DNA of 64,000 nucleotides. Source: Eudromia elegans. Taxonomy: Eukaryota; Chordata; Aves; Tinamiformes; Tinamidae. Under the pieces are notes generated by a model. It was given only the letters and a program-made list of their open reading frames with translations. It had not been told where the DNA came from and did not search any database. The position numbers and the translations under genes are program-made. The stretch is taken from positions 862,653-926,652 of the forward strand of contig PTEX01000042.1 of NCBI GenBank assembly GCA_003342815.1, in the 5' to 3' direction. Shown here in pieces: positions 1 through 12,900 of this stretch; position 1 is the stretch's first letter; each line of letters starts with the position of its first letter.

Positions 1-1100
1 ACCTCTACTTTGTGACTGTACTGATCCTTAAGTTTCTTCCAGATTTATATTTTCCCACATTGAAGCTTGTGAAATGGGTGTTATCAGAAGGAATGAAGGA
101 AAATCTCCTAGAAGTAGCAGTACAGCTCAGACAAGTAATATGTATATTTGTATCACATTCTAATGCATACAGATTTTCATCACAGTTCATAGGGCTGAAA
201 ATTAGCGCAGAACCTACATGCTCACACCCAAGTTCAGCCTATTGAACGTGTCAAGTTTTGGATACCACAAGGAAGGCATTCCAAGAAAAGAGCACGTGCA
301 GAATATCTAGGCATCCATGAGGGGATGGAGTATACCAATTTAGTGGCCCTTGCCACGGCACCTTAGGCCCACCTGTGATCTTCCCCTATTCCACAATAAG
401 CACACTGTGAGGCTTAGACACTGTTTTAAAGCTCAGAACTCCCAACTTAACTACACATAAAGAGCAAAGAAATTCCCGGTGTGTAGCTCGCTCGTACAGC
501 TGTATGGAGACGCCGTTCCCCTTACATCTGTTTCCTACAACAGCTCCAAACTGGCAGCTCCTCGCACCCCTTTTTTACAAAGCTGGAAAGAATTAGTGTC
601 CTTGAATTCCCTACCCTTCTATCAAATTTTACTACTATTGGCTGAGTCATTGAAAACGGACCCGGAGGAGGTCTGTAATCCACAGCAAGCCACACACTTG
701 CGCCGGCCTCTATATGGGTTTGGTCAGAGGAGGGTCCGTGCGTGGCTGCTGTGTCAGTGCTGCAGCGATGGCCCCNCACACCCTTCAGGCAGTGCCACCA
801 GCGGTCAGTACACACCTCGCCGTCACACAGCCCCCACGTTTGGGAAATTATCCTGCTTTCAGGTGGCAGAGATCACCACGTGACAGGCAGGAGCAACCCG
901 GGAGGTATGGCAGAGGCCATAAGGCTTTTGGAAGGCAACTGTGGGTGGTTTTGAAGGCAACATGGGGTTTTTTGAAGGCAAGTGAGGGGCACGGCAGCAA
1001 AGGTGGTACTGGTGTCCTGAGAGCAGGTTGCATTTTGTGCCCCTGCTGATTTATTTCACTAAAATGAGGCATGTGCAGGGAAGGATAGCACTTCAGCCTT
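1..1100. other. Upstream flank, no gene recognised
   Basis: I see no supported gene here. Short open frames between about 480 and 1070 overlap on both strands, mostly lack an ATG start and match no family I know. GC content rises from about 480 toward the CpG island that follows. One unresolved base lies at about 776. In mammals the gene upstream of KLHL5 is TMEM156 on the opposite strand, but I see no TMEM156-like peptide in this stretch. Confidence 0.5.
926..981. repeat. Short tandem repeat, three units of about 21 bp
   Basis: The core TTTTGAAGGCAA occurs three times with slight change; the GAAGGCAA part starts at 931, 953 and 974, so the period is 21-22 bp. It lies just outside the CpG island. 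No function can be assigned. Confidence 0.6.
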
Positions 1101-1880
1101 TCCTAGTGCGTTACTAAAACACGGGCAGAGGGACCCGAAGCAGGTGGCAAGGCCGGTGAACGGTCAGCAACGGCTGCAGGATAGTACCGCTTCCCCAGGC
1201 TGGTGAACGGTCGCCAACGGCCGCGGAGCGGTACCGCCACTCCAAGCCGACACAACGGCGACCAACGGCCGCGCGGCGCTACAACCTCCCCCGCCCTTCC
1301 CGGCGCAGCCAACGGCCGCCGAAGGGGGTGGTTGCCGGTGGCCGCAGCGCGCACGTCCCGCCCCCCTGAGGGGGGCGTGACCATGGAGCCCCGCCCTGCC
1401 TAGGCCCCGCCCTCCTCCCGCCCCTCCCCCGCCGTGTGCCCGGCTGGAGCCGGGGAGGGGCCGCGCGGGGCCCGCGGGAGCCGTTAGCGGCGGGAGGGGC
1501 CGGCGCGGGGCCCGGGGGGGCCGTTAACGCCCGGGAGGGGCCGTCTAGCTCCCGCCGTCTCCCCCGGCGAGGCGCGAGCGGGCGAGGGGGTGGGGGGGAG
1601 ACCGAGGCCTCCACGGTGCCTTTTCCTTCCCCTCTCACGAGCTTCCCCCCCGCGCGGAGCCAGAGAGGTGAGAGGGGCAGCCGGAGCCGGGCGCGCGCGC
1701 GGCGGCCGTTGGTCGGGCAGGCGGCGGGCGGGCGCGCGCCCATGGAGCACCCCCGGGAGCGCGGCCCTCCGCGCGGCGCCGGCTCGTGACCCGAGGCATC
1801 CGGCGCGGAGAGCGGCTCCAAGTGCCCTTAGCCCGCGGGGCGACCAGGTACCAGCTGCCTCTCTGTGTGTCCGTTAACTT
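1100..1880 (+). promoter_or_regulatory. KLHL5: CpG island, probable distal KLHL5 promoter and noncoding first exon
   Basis: This stretch is very GC- and CpG-rich in an otherwise AT-rich neighbourhood, with GC boxes and runs such as GGGGCGTG near 1375. It contains strong candidate 5' splice sites: AGAG|GTGAGA with GT at 1668, and ACCAG|GTACC with GT at 1848. Long open frames on both strands here are expected from GC-rich composition and show no domain. The simplest reading is a promoter with a noncoding first exon spliced to the acceptor at 15564, ahead of the KLHL5 start. It could instead serve a minus-strand gene to the left, or both. Confidence 0.6.
1150..1325. repeat. Minisatellite of 47/48-bp units in the CpG island
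   Basis: Four degenerate units are aligned by the word CAACGGCYGC, starting at 1168, 1215, 1263 and 1310, giving spacings of 47, 48 and 47 bp. Units one and two also share GGTGAACGGTC and a GTACCGC block. Each unit carries an AACGG core that fits the MYB recognition element YAACGG. Further copies on the opposite strand (CCGTTA or CCGTTG) lie at 1481, 1521, 1706 and 1871. Confidence 0.75.
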
Positions 1881-3278
1881 CGGCGGGCGGGCAGGAAGCG
1901 TCGTTAAAAGTTTAAAAATGTGCAAGGCTGTTTGGAGAGCGGTCGAGCAGAGTAGAGCAGAGAGCGAGGCGCCAACACAGGGAGTAAGGTTACACCAAGG
2001 AAATTAAATATTCATGTAGATCGTCAAAACCTACAGTCTATGTGTGCTGGTACTCTTTTTTCATTACAATTATTCGGTGACTTTTTTTTTTTCCTTGAAA
2101 TCATGTGCATTTTTCTGTGTAAACACTGGCGTGGCTCAGCAGGACAGCCCAAGTCAAGCCTGTGCCTCTGTGCCTGGGAGAGGGTCAGGTTTTGGCCAGT
2201 GGTGTCAGAATAATCAGTGGTGGCATCTTTTGTTTTTCTACTTAAAAATTCTGTGTGATGTGGCATAAGTTAAACTAAAATCTTGTCATTATTTTCATGG
2301 TAAAAATTACCATTCAGGGTTTGGGGTTTTTTTTTACTAGCATCAGTAGGATTAAAAGTGAGAACTCATGATTATGTTGGTGTAGCTTTAATATATAAAC
2401 ATGTTATAATAATGTAAGAAAAAAAAATTTCTAAGATCTCTTTTCTGGAGAAGTTGATAAATTTTACCAGAAACAATCTCTGATTCTTTCTCATGATGAT
2501 ATATTTTTCCTGGAGAATATACAAATGAATATATGGACTAACCTTCATAAATAAGTCTTTTTTGTTGGTGTTTTTTTTTTTTTTCTTTTTTATTAACTTC
2601 ATGGGTACATTCCTGATAATGGAGATAGTGCCCCTGTCTTATGATTTTCCTTTTTCCCTCTTGCTGGACAGTATTAAGGAAGACAAAGTAGGACAGAACC
2701 AAAACAATAACAACCCTGATCTGAGTCAGATAGTATTTTCTATCAGTCTGCTTCAGTTTCTTGGAACCATCACCCAAGTCTACTACCAAAGCCAACATTC
2801 TTCATTCACAGAAGCAAATTTTAAAATTTTACCTTTCATATAAATATTTTAAGTGTTCAAGAAAGAATAGAAGATGAAATATTCTTGTCTTCTGTTGTAC
2901 AGTCATATAAAGTAAAATAATATGTTAAATATGAACCTAACTATCCAACATTTGCTTTCTTTCATGAAAACAAACTTGTTGCGAAATTATCATTTGAAAT
3001 TGCCAATGAAGTAAATGCTGATCGGTATGTTTATTAATGGGCTATGTGGCCCTAGAAAACTTAACCATGTGGGAGTGGTTACCTCATCAGTTTGCATATC
3101 CCAAATGCACAAATGAAGTGATACTCAGGCAGATAGAAGGTTCTTGCAGGCAGTAGAAAAGATCAGGCTTCAAGGCTCAAGTATTGAATGTCATGTTAGA
3201 CATGCAGGGCTTGGTTTTCTTTCTACTGAAAGTAGTTAGTCAATTTGTGTGGCTGCAAAATTATTGAGATAGATATAC

Positions 3279-3316
3279 TTGGATACCTTAGATTATACCT
3301 TGGATACCTTAGATTT
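3279..3316. repeat. Direct 20-bp tandem duplication
   Basis: The word CTTGGATACCTTAGATT occurs at 3279 and again at 3299, back to back with a period of 20 bp. It is a recent small duplication in noncoding sequence. Confidence 0.7.
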
Positions 3317-3857
3317 GAAAGAGTTGAGACCACAGCTGTAACTGTGGTGTTTATGGCTTTTTGCAGAACTTCCACCATTCACTGAATTACATTTAGTAGT
3401 GATACTTGGCTTTATTTGCTGATACAGTAAATGTTACTCTGTGGCAACAGTTTTCTGGTTAAATGCTTCATTTGGCAAAAAAAATTCGTTGTTTCTCTGT
3501 AATAAGGATGTTGCCATTTCCTTCATGGAAATAATAGTTAGCCAAACATAGGAGTGAGAATGTGCTAAGGGTATTAAAAATAAATATAAATGAAAGTATG
3601 TTGCTTTCTTGCATTCCAGTGCTCTTTGAAACTGTATATTCAGATTTCATACTCATTGTCCCTCCTTTCTTGGAGTCTTTGTCCTTGTATTTGTAACTTG
3701 AGGTTGTGAAAGGAGCTGAGGAGCCTTTCTCTCAAAGTTTAGGAATTGCAAGACAAATGGAAGGAAGTTTTGTCTGAATCAAGTAGGAAGTTAACTTTAA
3801 GGATTTGTTTCAGCTGCTTTTTCATGTTCATTTGTATTGTTTTTAATATGTCTGCAG

Positions 3858-3948
3858 ATTTTCCTGCCTACCTCATATTTTTGGAAAGAAGACGACAAAT
3901 GGAGCTCTGCGATTCTCTGAACACGTAGAGATCATTGTGGTATTACAG
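3858..3948 (+). other. Candidate noncoding exon (KLHL5 5' UTR)
   Basis: A 91-nt block is bounded on the left by a pyrimidine-rich stretch ending in TCTGCAG and on the right by TTACAG|GTAATT, a good donor. It lies downstream of the CpG island, where an alternative 5' UTR exon of KLHL5 could sit. It shows no coding signal that I can link to KLHL5. This is a splice-site reading only and may be chance. Confidence 0.2.
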
Positions 3949-6900
3949 GTAATTATAGTACTTGCTCAATTCTGACATAAATAATGCTTATAAAGCAATT
4001 GGTTTTCCCAAGTTCCATATGATATTTAATGTGTTTTGGTATTTTGTGCATATTGTGAGGATTTCCTTCTGATGAAATTACAGAGGCAGGAAGTGACTTT
4101 GCATTTGTGGACAGATCCAAGTATGTAGAAAGTCTTGTGTAACTTCCCAACTTTTGCTCTTTATCAAGATGTGGTTTTTAGGAGATTTTCTGTATTGCTG
4201 TAAAGTTTGATTTTAAAATATTTAGCATTTACTGATCCTTTCTTTTTTTTTTTTTTTTTTTTCCAAAAATGTATGAGGCGCTAACTTAGAATTATTTAAT
4301 CAGAATTGAAAAAAAACTCAGGAAATACTTGGAATACTCAGGAAATACACTGAATCTTTAAGAGAAAATGTTGCATTACAGAAACCCTGACAATAAAAGA
4401 CCACCAACTGTTCAGTCAAGTATCATTACTTCATAATATAGACAGACTGTAACTTTCTGTTTTTAAAAAAAAAAAAATTCTTCTAAACTAACGTCATTTT
4501 CAAAAGGAATGGCTGTGACATTTTTGCAAAGCAAAGGGATAAAAGAATGTTGAAGACATGAATGCATACAGGAATCTAGCTTTATAAAAAGTGTCTGCAA
4601 AGTAAAATATCACTGCAAAATTAGTGTGGGTGAGAAAGGTGAACTAGTTAATTTAAGAGTAATAGATTGTACTAAAATGAAAAAAACCTTTTCTGACTAT
4701 GAAATATTTCCACTTTGGGAATGTAGATAAAGAAGCATTTGGGAAATAACAATGTATCTGTCTGTTGTCTGGAATTCATTTATGTTGTGATACTAGTACA
4801 GGAGAGAGACTGTCCTTTCCACTGTCTGTGTACCATATATGTATCTTTAACAGCAAATGCTTTGATTTACTGTGCTGTGTGGTTTTTCTGTCTATCTGAT
4901 TTTTGATAAACCTTTTGTCACAGCATGTCACTACGTAGCTTTNCAGCAGTCCTACGTGTTGGAATAATAGGACGTTTTCAGTACCTTTAGCCGAGAGTGA
5001 TCACAGAGTCCTTCGTGCATCTCTGCTAGAAGAAGTGTAGCCTAAAAGTCTGTGCAACTCTTAAGACATAATGTTCATTAATGGTGATGAAAATGTGCTA
5101 TTATGAGTTATAGAATAGTAGTTATGGGTGTAGTTATTAGAGACTGTTTTCCTTGGGTATTTCTACAGATGACCATCACACTTGAGGGCATTATGAATTT
5201 GGGAAGTTTGAATCTCTTGCCGTCTTCTGTCTTGTCTCAACAATGTGATGAGCAGCCCAGAGTGTCATTCATTTCTTTGCATTGTTCTTTTCTTTGCATT
5301 GCTCATCGTTGAACAGCTGGGGAAATTTCAGTGTTCTTATACTAGAATACGCTTATGCTTATGTATTGATTAATAGTATGCTTATGTATTGATTGATTAT
5401 AATTTCCCATATCAAATGTTCTCCTCTAGCCTGTTGGTGAACCACAAATAGCTAACCTGATTTTTGTTAGTACAGGATAACTATAGCTCAGATACAATGG
5501 ACTTTAGTCAGTATTTCAAAATGTGTTAGAATAGTATTTTTGCACTCCTGTTTCTCCACGTCATTAAAAAAGTGTTCATAAGGCATTAAATGAACTTTTT
5601 CCAAGTCTGTGTTTGCCAAAGTGATACGAACTTTGGCGTGTAAGTGGCAGACAGACCACTGATACTAGCTATGCAAATCATCAATATCCACAGCAGGAAA
5701 ATATTTAGTGTTATATCGGTCTGCTGTATGTTTTCCTTCAGTGCAGGCTTGTAAAGTTTCCAAACAAGACCCTGTGTCAGTATCAAAACTGGATATGGCA
5801 GAGCTGAAAAATTATTTCAGCACTTGTTGTGAATTCAGTGCCCAGACAGAGGTTAGAATGCACCTTCTTGTGACTTAATTTCTTTCTCTGGCTTTATTCA
5901 GGTCTGGTAAATTAAAAAGTGTAGGGTTGTAAAGAAAACAAAAAAATGAATTTGTCCCAATACACATCAATCTGTCATCTTTAAAATATCTGAAAATTCA
6001 GCTCTGACTTCAAAATCATTGCTGTCTTTTTTTTTTTATCCTCTCCCATGTCTGTTTAAAAGCCTTTTCTGGACAACCTATTAACCCCGCAGTAAGGACA
6101 ATCAACTAATATGTGTTACAAAACACATTATAAAGCACATGCATCACATGAAGCAATTGCAGAAACCACTTCTTTTTGGTTGCCATATTTTCTAGAAATT
6201 GGCAGGTTTTATTTAATTTCTGGGAATATACACTAATGTTACTGGTTATCTTGGCACTCACTCCTTAAATATTCTTGGGAATTAATCTAGGATTAAGTCT
6301 CATGATTTCTCCTGATTTGCCAGTGATCCTCTTCAGAAGAGTAATGTTTTTGGAACGAATAATAGACAAAAATCAAAGAGGACTGACCTCTGCTGATTTT
6401 TTTTTTCTCTTATTTCCTTAATTCTCTCATTTCACTTTCTCCAGGTGAATCTATTTCCTTGTTGACACATTCCACTATAGATGGTTTTGAAAATTTTCAA
6501 ATCTTTAAAAATGATTGAAACTTTTAAGCTTCCTATAAATGATTATGAGAACAGAACAGAAAAATGTCATTTTCAGTTTCTTGCAGCCAGATGTCTAAAA
6601 TGTAGTAGCATCACTTAGCAAAATAGCAAACTGCCTCCAAGGTGTAAGAATTTTTAGACTTGGCTTATACCTTATGAACAATAGTGTTATTTTTGCAGAA
6701 GTCAAGTTTCTGTAAGGTTGAGAGAGGACCTGAGTTCAATTCCTTCTCTTAAGTTCAATTCTATCTTTTAAGAGGAATGTTTTGTCAATTAATTACCCCT
6801 CCAAGAACCATAACTGCTACTGATGCTGAAATCCTAATGTTGGGATTGACATTACAGAAGAATTTCTGTTCAGCAATATGGACTTTTTCCAAGAATACCC

Positions 6901-9900
6901 ATCAGATTTTCAGGATTTTGGAAAACTCTTTATAAATTTGCATAAGGTTTTTTTTGTTTAAGCAGTGAAATTCAAGATGGTTTTGCTCTCTCTTTTCCCA
7001 TATGAAATGTTTCTGGATAGACTTGTCCCACTACCTCAGAGAATATTCCTATTAAGGTAGTCAGCATATTTATTTTTACTGAAAACATGAATGTTTTACT
7101 AGCTTGAATTTTGCAGTGTTTTTCACTTCAGGAAATTGCCAGTTAAATAAGCATTCTACTTTTATTCTGTGAAAATTCTTATTGTCTTATATTATGCACT
7201 CACTTTCCCAATTCCTTCCGCCTTGAAAGTATATATGAGTTATTCTAGATGCCCTAGCTGTATTCCAAGTGCTCTCCTAGTTAGGATATAAATACCTTTT
7301 TAACCAAAAAAATAACATCTGTAATAGTCTCAAAATGCCACATCTTGTGTAAGTGTTTCACATAATTGCAGCCTTTCGATCCTCTTTGAAATATCTGGAA
7401 AATGTAAGGTGTTTCTCATGTTTACAATTACTGCATCCTATTGGATAGGGGGAGATGTGCTTTTGTCTAAAAATAATGAAAACTTAATTAAGTAAGAGTT
7501 CATGTTTTCAGTCCCATTTCTGGTAATTTTTCCTTAAATATCTCTTCTGGTTGCAGCTGAATATTTATTAATTCAGATAGTGGAGTTTTGGTCTCCCTTG
7601 ATGCAGCCATTCTCACGTTGCCAAAGCCAATTACACCAGTATCACTGGGAAGGACATTAAATTGAAAAGTGATAACTTAAGGGAAATTAGGAGAATGCAG
7701 ATAGAACAGAAAGTATTTAAGAAGGAGACATTTCATCTGAAAAAATTTAATTGTAAAAATGAACTCTGTGTTTAGCTTTTCAAATATTGTGATGTTTTAC
7801 TGCTATTCATACAGTATTTCAGAGAAGACTACTCTCAGATGCTTCAGATTAATCCCTCACATATTAGCCTCTTCTTGAAGGTACAAATTCTAACTGGAAG
7901 TTGTGTTTGGGGGCTAGGAGGCATTAGCTATCGGACAGGTTCAGGTTGCTATAGTCAAAGCAAAGAGCAACGGAGGAAAAAATCACAGGTTTGGTCTCCT
8001 AAGGGTAGCTTGTCACAAAGTGTGACAAGACTGTCTCTCTTAAAAGTTGGATTTAGATGGAACAAAATGTGTTTCGTATTTCTCCCTCCATATGTTTCGT
8101 ACAGTTTTCAGAATAAATGAAAGGTGTGATGCTGTATTCTACTTTTGGTTTTGTAACACTTTAATGCCCAGTGTTACTTGTCTGCAACCACATTCTTTGT
8201 TGCAGGAACTATTTACACATGTTTTAATTGACTTTGAATAGGAAGATTTGCTTGCAACCTGTTGTACTATGAGTTATTTCACTTTTTAAAAACATCCTTT
8301 CTTGTTCTGCTACTCAAATCTATTTTATTTATACATTATTCATAAACAGCAAAAAGCAATGAATGGGCGGTAAGGGGAATGAATGGGAAGCAATGAGAGG
8401 AAAAACTCGTGTTCAAAACTTCCTTTACTCTTTTTACGATCCTTCTCTCATTTTTATTTTTCCAAAGTATGCTAGGCTATCATGTCATTATAGTTCTACT
8501 CAAAATAGAAATAAGAGAACATTACCTCAATCCTCTTTGAGATTATCTTTTTGAATTCTGACCTTTTTTTCTGGTGTCTTTGGTCTCATGTCTGTTCCTT
8601 TCATGCCCTCTCGCACTCTGATATGAAGTTGTAAGAGAAGGTACTGCTAACGCTCTCATATGTGCTATGCAGACAAGATGATGAAGCTAACCTAACCAGT
8701 ACAGTACAAATCTGCATTTATTTTGGTGAAAAGAGTATCATTTGTTATTTTTAAAATGTGTACACCATTCTTAAGCTTCTAGTATGCTCAATTTCAAAGC
8801 CAACTGAACTTCTCAAAATAAGACTAAGGTCTATCCCTAGAACAGCTGAAATACAGTACATAACAGATAATATGGTATGTATTCATAATGTACAGTAAGA
8901 CAAGTATCAAGTACAGAGAGGTTTGTTGACCCTAGCTCTGAAGAATGCAGATATTTACCCAATTACACATTACATGTAAATGTAGCCCTATGTGGTGAGG
9001 AGAAAAAAATGACAAGGTCATAGGAAAGGGAGTGGCTTTGGTAGTTGGTTATTTTGAAGGCAATATTTTTATTTTTATAGTTGACATTTTGACATCTTTT
9101 GAAAAAATAAGCTAGTACCTAATACTTACAGCTTCAAATAAATAAAAGATTCTATGTTGATTATTCATTATATCTGGTATAAGTAAAATATATTCTAATA
9201 TGCATTCTTGCATATTAGATCTATACTATTTTGTACCTGACCCAATTTCTAGATAGATTTTTTTCATTAATATAATTTTCAGTTTTATTTTGTATGAGAA
9301 TTGAACTGGCTTTTTTACCAAAGAATAATCATACTAATTTCACTGAAAGTTCATAGATAATTTTTAGGTAATTTATAAACTGAATAGGTAAGGGAATAGC
9401 TCTTATAAATACTGTAAGGCAGATAGTTTATTTTTATAAACTTGGATTAAAGGGGAGGATAAATGGACAAATGATTGCAAACTCTAAGATTCAGTAGCTA
9501 CATTATCTTTGTTTTGCTTTTGCCTTAAGATTTAGGCTCAGTAGATAGAGGGAAAAATAAGCAAATAAAAGCTTTTTCTTAATTAAGCCTTTTCATTCTG
9601 ATACCTTTAGCCAACTACCTTCAAGTGTTTTCTCGGTTTTGAGCATGCTACCTTGGTAGTGGACCTCAGTTCTCTAGGAATCTGACAATTCTTGTACTCT
9701 CATAGCTCAGATCTGTGTCCAACGTTCCCACTAGCAGTTCATGTATATTGCTCCTGTTTAGATCTCACTGCCAGTGGAGAACAGAACATGCCTTGAGGAA
9801 TCTTGTGAGAACAGGAATGAGATAGCATGGATCAATGAGCTGCTTAGGACACTTGAATTTATAACTCAGCAACTGCTTTAATGATGTAAAGATTTAATAG

Positions 9901-12900
9901 GTAGTTCGGTTTGCTGCCTTCTTTCTCAAGGTCATTCCAGTTGTATACAGTTGTGGGAGGTTCCTAGGTTGTAGCTGTGTTTGAAGGCTGTCAGTCAGAC
10001 ACTGGTGGTCTGTTCTACTTTGAATCCTGGCTTTGGTAACATGTAACTGCTGAAGCTAAAGCTGTTGTGCATACCTAAAAGCAAGAGGTAAGAAGGAGCT
10101 AGGTTTGTCCTTTGCGTTACCATTGGCTGCCCAATAACTTTTGTGTATGTCTGCCAACAGACTGACAAAATTGAGCTGTTAATTTGTTTAAATTTGAAAG
10201 CATATGGTAAAATAGGAAAGTCAAATATTTGGTTACTTGTGCTATTTAATATCTGAACTGGTTAGCCTCCCTGCTGTGTCAAAATAGGCCACAGGAATTG
10301 CTTGTCTTGCCTGTCTGGCGCTTAGCAGTGAGGCTTGTGCCTGTAGGTAGTGCATAGGGAGAAGTGTGAGATGAGGCTTGCAGGAGAACAGAGCCCTTGT
10401 TAGAGGAGGGTATGTAAAGCTGGGGAATGGAGTTTGTCTTGATGTAAAGCTGCTAAGACAGAATGGAGAATTTAAGAAACCGGGAAGCAAATTGGCAGTA
10501 GATCAAAATGGTTCATATAAATATTTTTTTAATGTACATAATTTGTAGTCTTTCTTCTTAAGTGATAATTTAAAGGCACTTAATTTATGGCAGTGTGCAA
10601 ATAGAATTAGGATGTTTGGTTGAGAGTATGTTGCATTTATAGTAAGTGTAGATTCTTATTATTTCAAACCAAAAGGTGGAGTGGTATGTTCTTGGCATGG
10701 CAGCTATCTTGGAAAAGTCAGCGTGAGGAAGGGACCTAAAGGGAATAGTTTGAAGTCTATGTGATAAGGAGATGAAGGTTAATTAGATACTTGATTTTCC
10801 TTTTGCTGTGTTACCCATGGATCAATCAGCACTTATTTGGTCTCCTTCTGCCTCGAGCTACACTATAAGAATGAATTAAGAGTGCTAAAGAGAGTTAGAT
10901 TAAAAGAATTAGTAGAATTGGATAATGATAAAATTAAAAGACCTTTTTGTATGAGAGATTGATTCAGTTTTTAGCGTAGTTCAACTTTTGTGAAGTAGAA
11001 ACATGCAGATTAATTGGCTTTTGAATATTACATGTTAAAGTGGTAAAATTGATTTTTCTGTGAGTTTTGGCTTGATATCTATAAATTCATGCATAATAGG
11101 TTTCCTAAAATGTCATAACTGAATATCTTAAGTTGATATAACGTAATTCTTAAGACTAAATGGTAGCTCTTTTCATATCAATGATAGTAATATAATTCTC
11201 ATAAGCATTCTTTGTTTTAAAGTTTGATTATTCATGTGGCTTTCCTCTGAATCCTCTATTTTTAAATATTATTCTAAAGCCGCAGTGATCAATAGTAAAC
11301 AGACATTTGCAGATGAGATCACATCATTTGTTTTATGAGTACATCATGTTTTCTTAAATATCATAAAGCACATGGACAGTCTAAAGTTGTATTATGCGTA
11401 TGTGTTTCATTTTGGCAACTAATGCTGCTCGTTAAGCAGAGGCACATATTAAGAGATATCTAACGAGTCTCTTGAGGTGTCTTTTTGTGTTACATCATTG
11501 ATTTAAAACACCTACAGGTAGAAGCGGTTTGCTTCGATAGCTGTTGCTTTGCAGAGCTTGATGTTTAAATTTAGTTGAAACTTTTTGCCTACAAACTTCT
11601 ATATTAGCTCTCTTGGAAGCTTATGGGTTCGAGCATGGAGAACTATCATCTGTTATCTAAGCACATTCAGATTTAGTTCTTCACTGTTCTTTGTATAACT
11701 ATCTGCAATTCTTTATATGGTAGCTAATGCAGAACTGTGAGTTAACCTGTAAGTAATGTTACCAAACAAGAATTCATTCTATTATTGACAGTGATGGAAA
11801 TAGAGTTCTTCTCTATACTATGGTGAAATAAAGCTGCTCTTATCTTGGATAAAGGTCAGAATATCTTTTTCAGTTTGCCTGCAAATTGGAATATTCATTG
11901 CACAAAGCTGACCTGGACCACGTTTGTATTATATTGGTAAAAGATACTACCTCCTTGCTATTTTGTTTGAAGGTACCATGATCCTTTAAGGTGTAGTATA
12001 GAACCTTTGGTTGCTTGATTAGACAATACCATCCTAAACTAGTTCTAAAATTGGATTTGCTTTTGATAAGACCTCTTTCAGTTATTACAGAACAGTGTTT
12101 TCATTGTTATCCATCTCTAACAGTGAAATTTTTAGAAGTGATTTAGGCTGGACTGTAACTATTTCTAGATCTCTAGATTGATGCATTTTATACTCTTCCT
12201 TATAATTGGAAGTGCTGATGTTCTGAGGATGTATGAGTTCCTTGCCTTAGTCTTTGTGTGGCTATTAGAGACCCATTTTGTACAGAAAAATGATTTATTT
12301 ATGTTATTTAATAATTGGGTATGAATACAAGCAAGATTGCATATCTAGATTTTTGTCTATAGCAGTTTTCTTTGGACAATTATTTTAATGTTTCAAATCA
12401 AAGTTAAATTAATTTTTATTTAAAAAAAGATGTAAAAAGTGTGTAAAATGTTTGCATTGTTTTAGTAGTTAAGTATATGTTCGATCAGTTAGAAAAACTT
12501 GCAGTTCTCTGAAGAAATAAGAAGACCCTCTTCTTATTCTAAAAATAGATATCCAGGGTATGTGAACACCAGGTTGACTCTTACCTCAGTGAGTCTAGAA
12601 TGTATCTTCTCATATTTAAATACAAATATTAGTGTGCTTTCAGGAAAAACAACTCTCTTCCAGTCAAAACAAGAATTATATTCAATTCTTTTGACATTTT
12701 CTTTCTTAATTGGCAGTTAAAATGATCATTAACATCCAAGAACTAGCTGAGCTTTATGCCTCCAGATCTTAGATTTAAAAATGAATAATTCTAAAATGTA
12801 TTTGACAGAATTACTTTGAAAGAATTGTATTTGAATTGCCCCTAAGTTGGATGATAATAACTTTCTAAAACTAATTCATAGAAATGTTGGGAAAAAAAGT

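Noticed and set aside
479-1072. Overlapping open frames on both strands upstream of the CpG island
   Set aside because: Most begin with a non-ATG codon, one contains an unresolved base, and none resembles a known domain. Overlap on both strands fits rising GC content.
1279-1925. Long Arg/Pro/Gly/Ala-rich frames in the first CpG island
   Set aside because: Stop codons are rare in such GC-rich sequence; the peptides are low complexity and appear in several frames at once.
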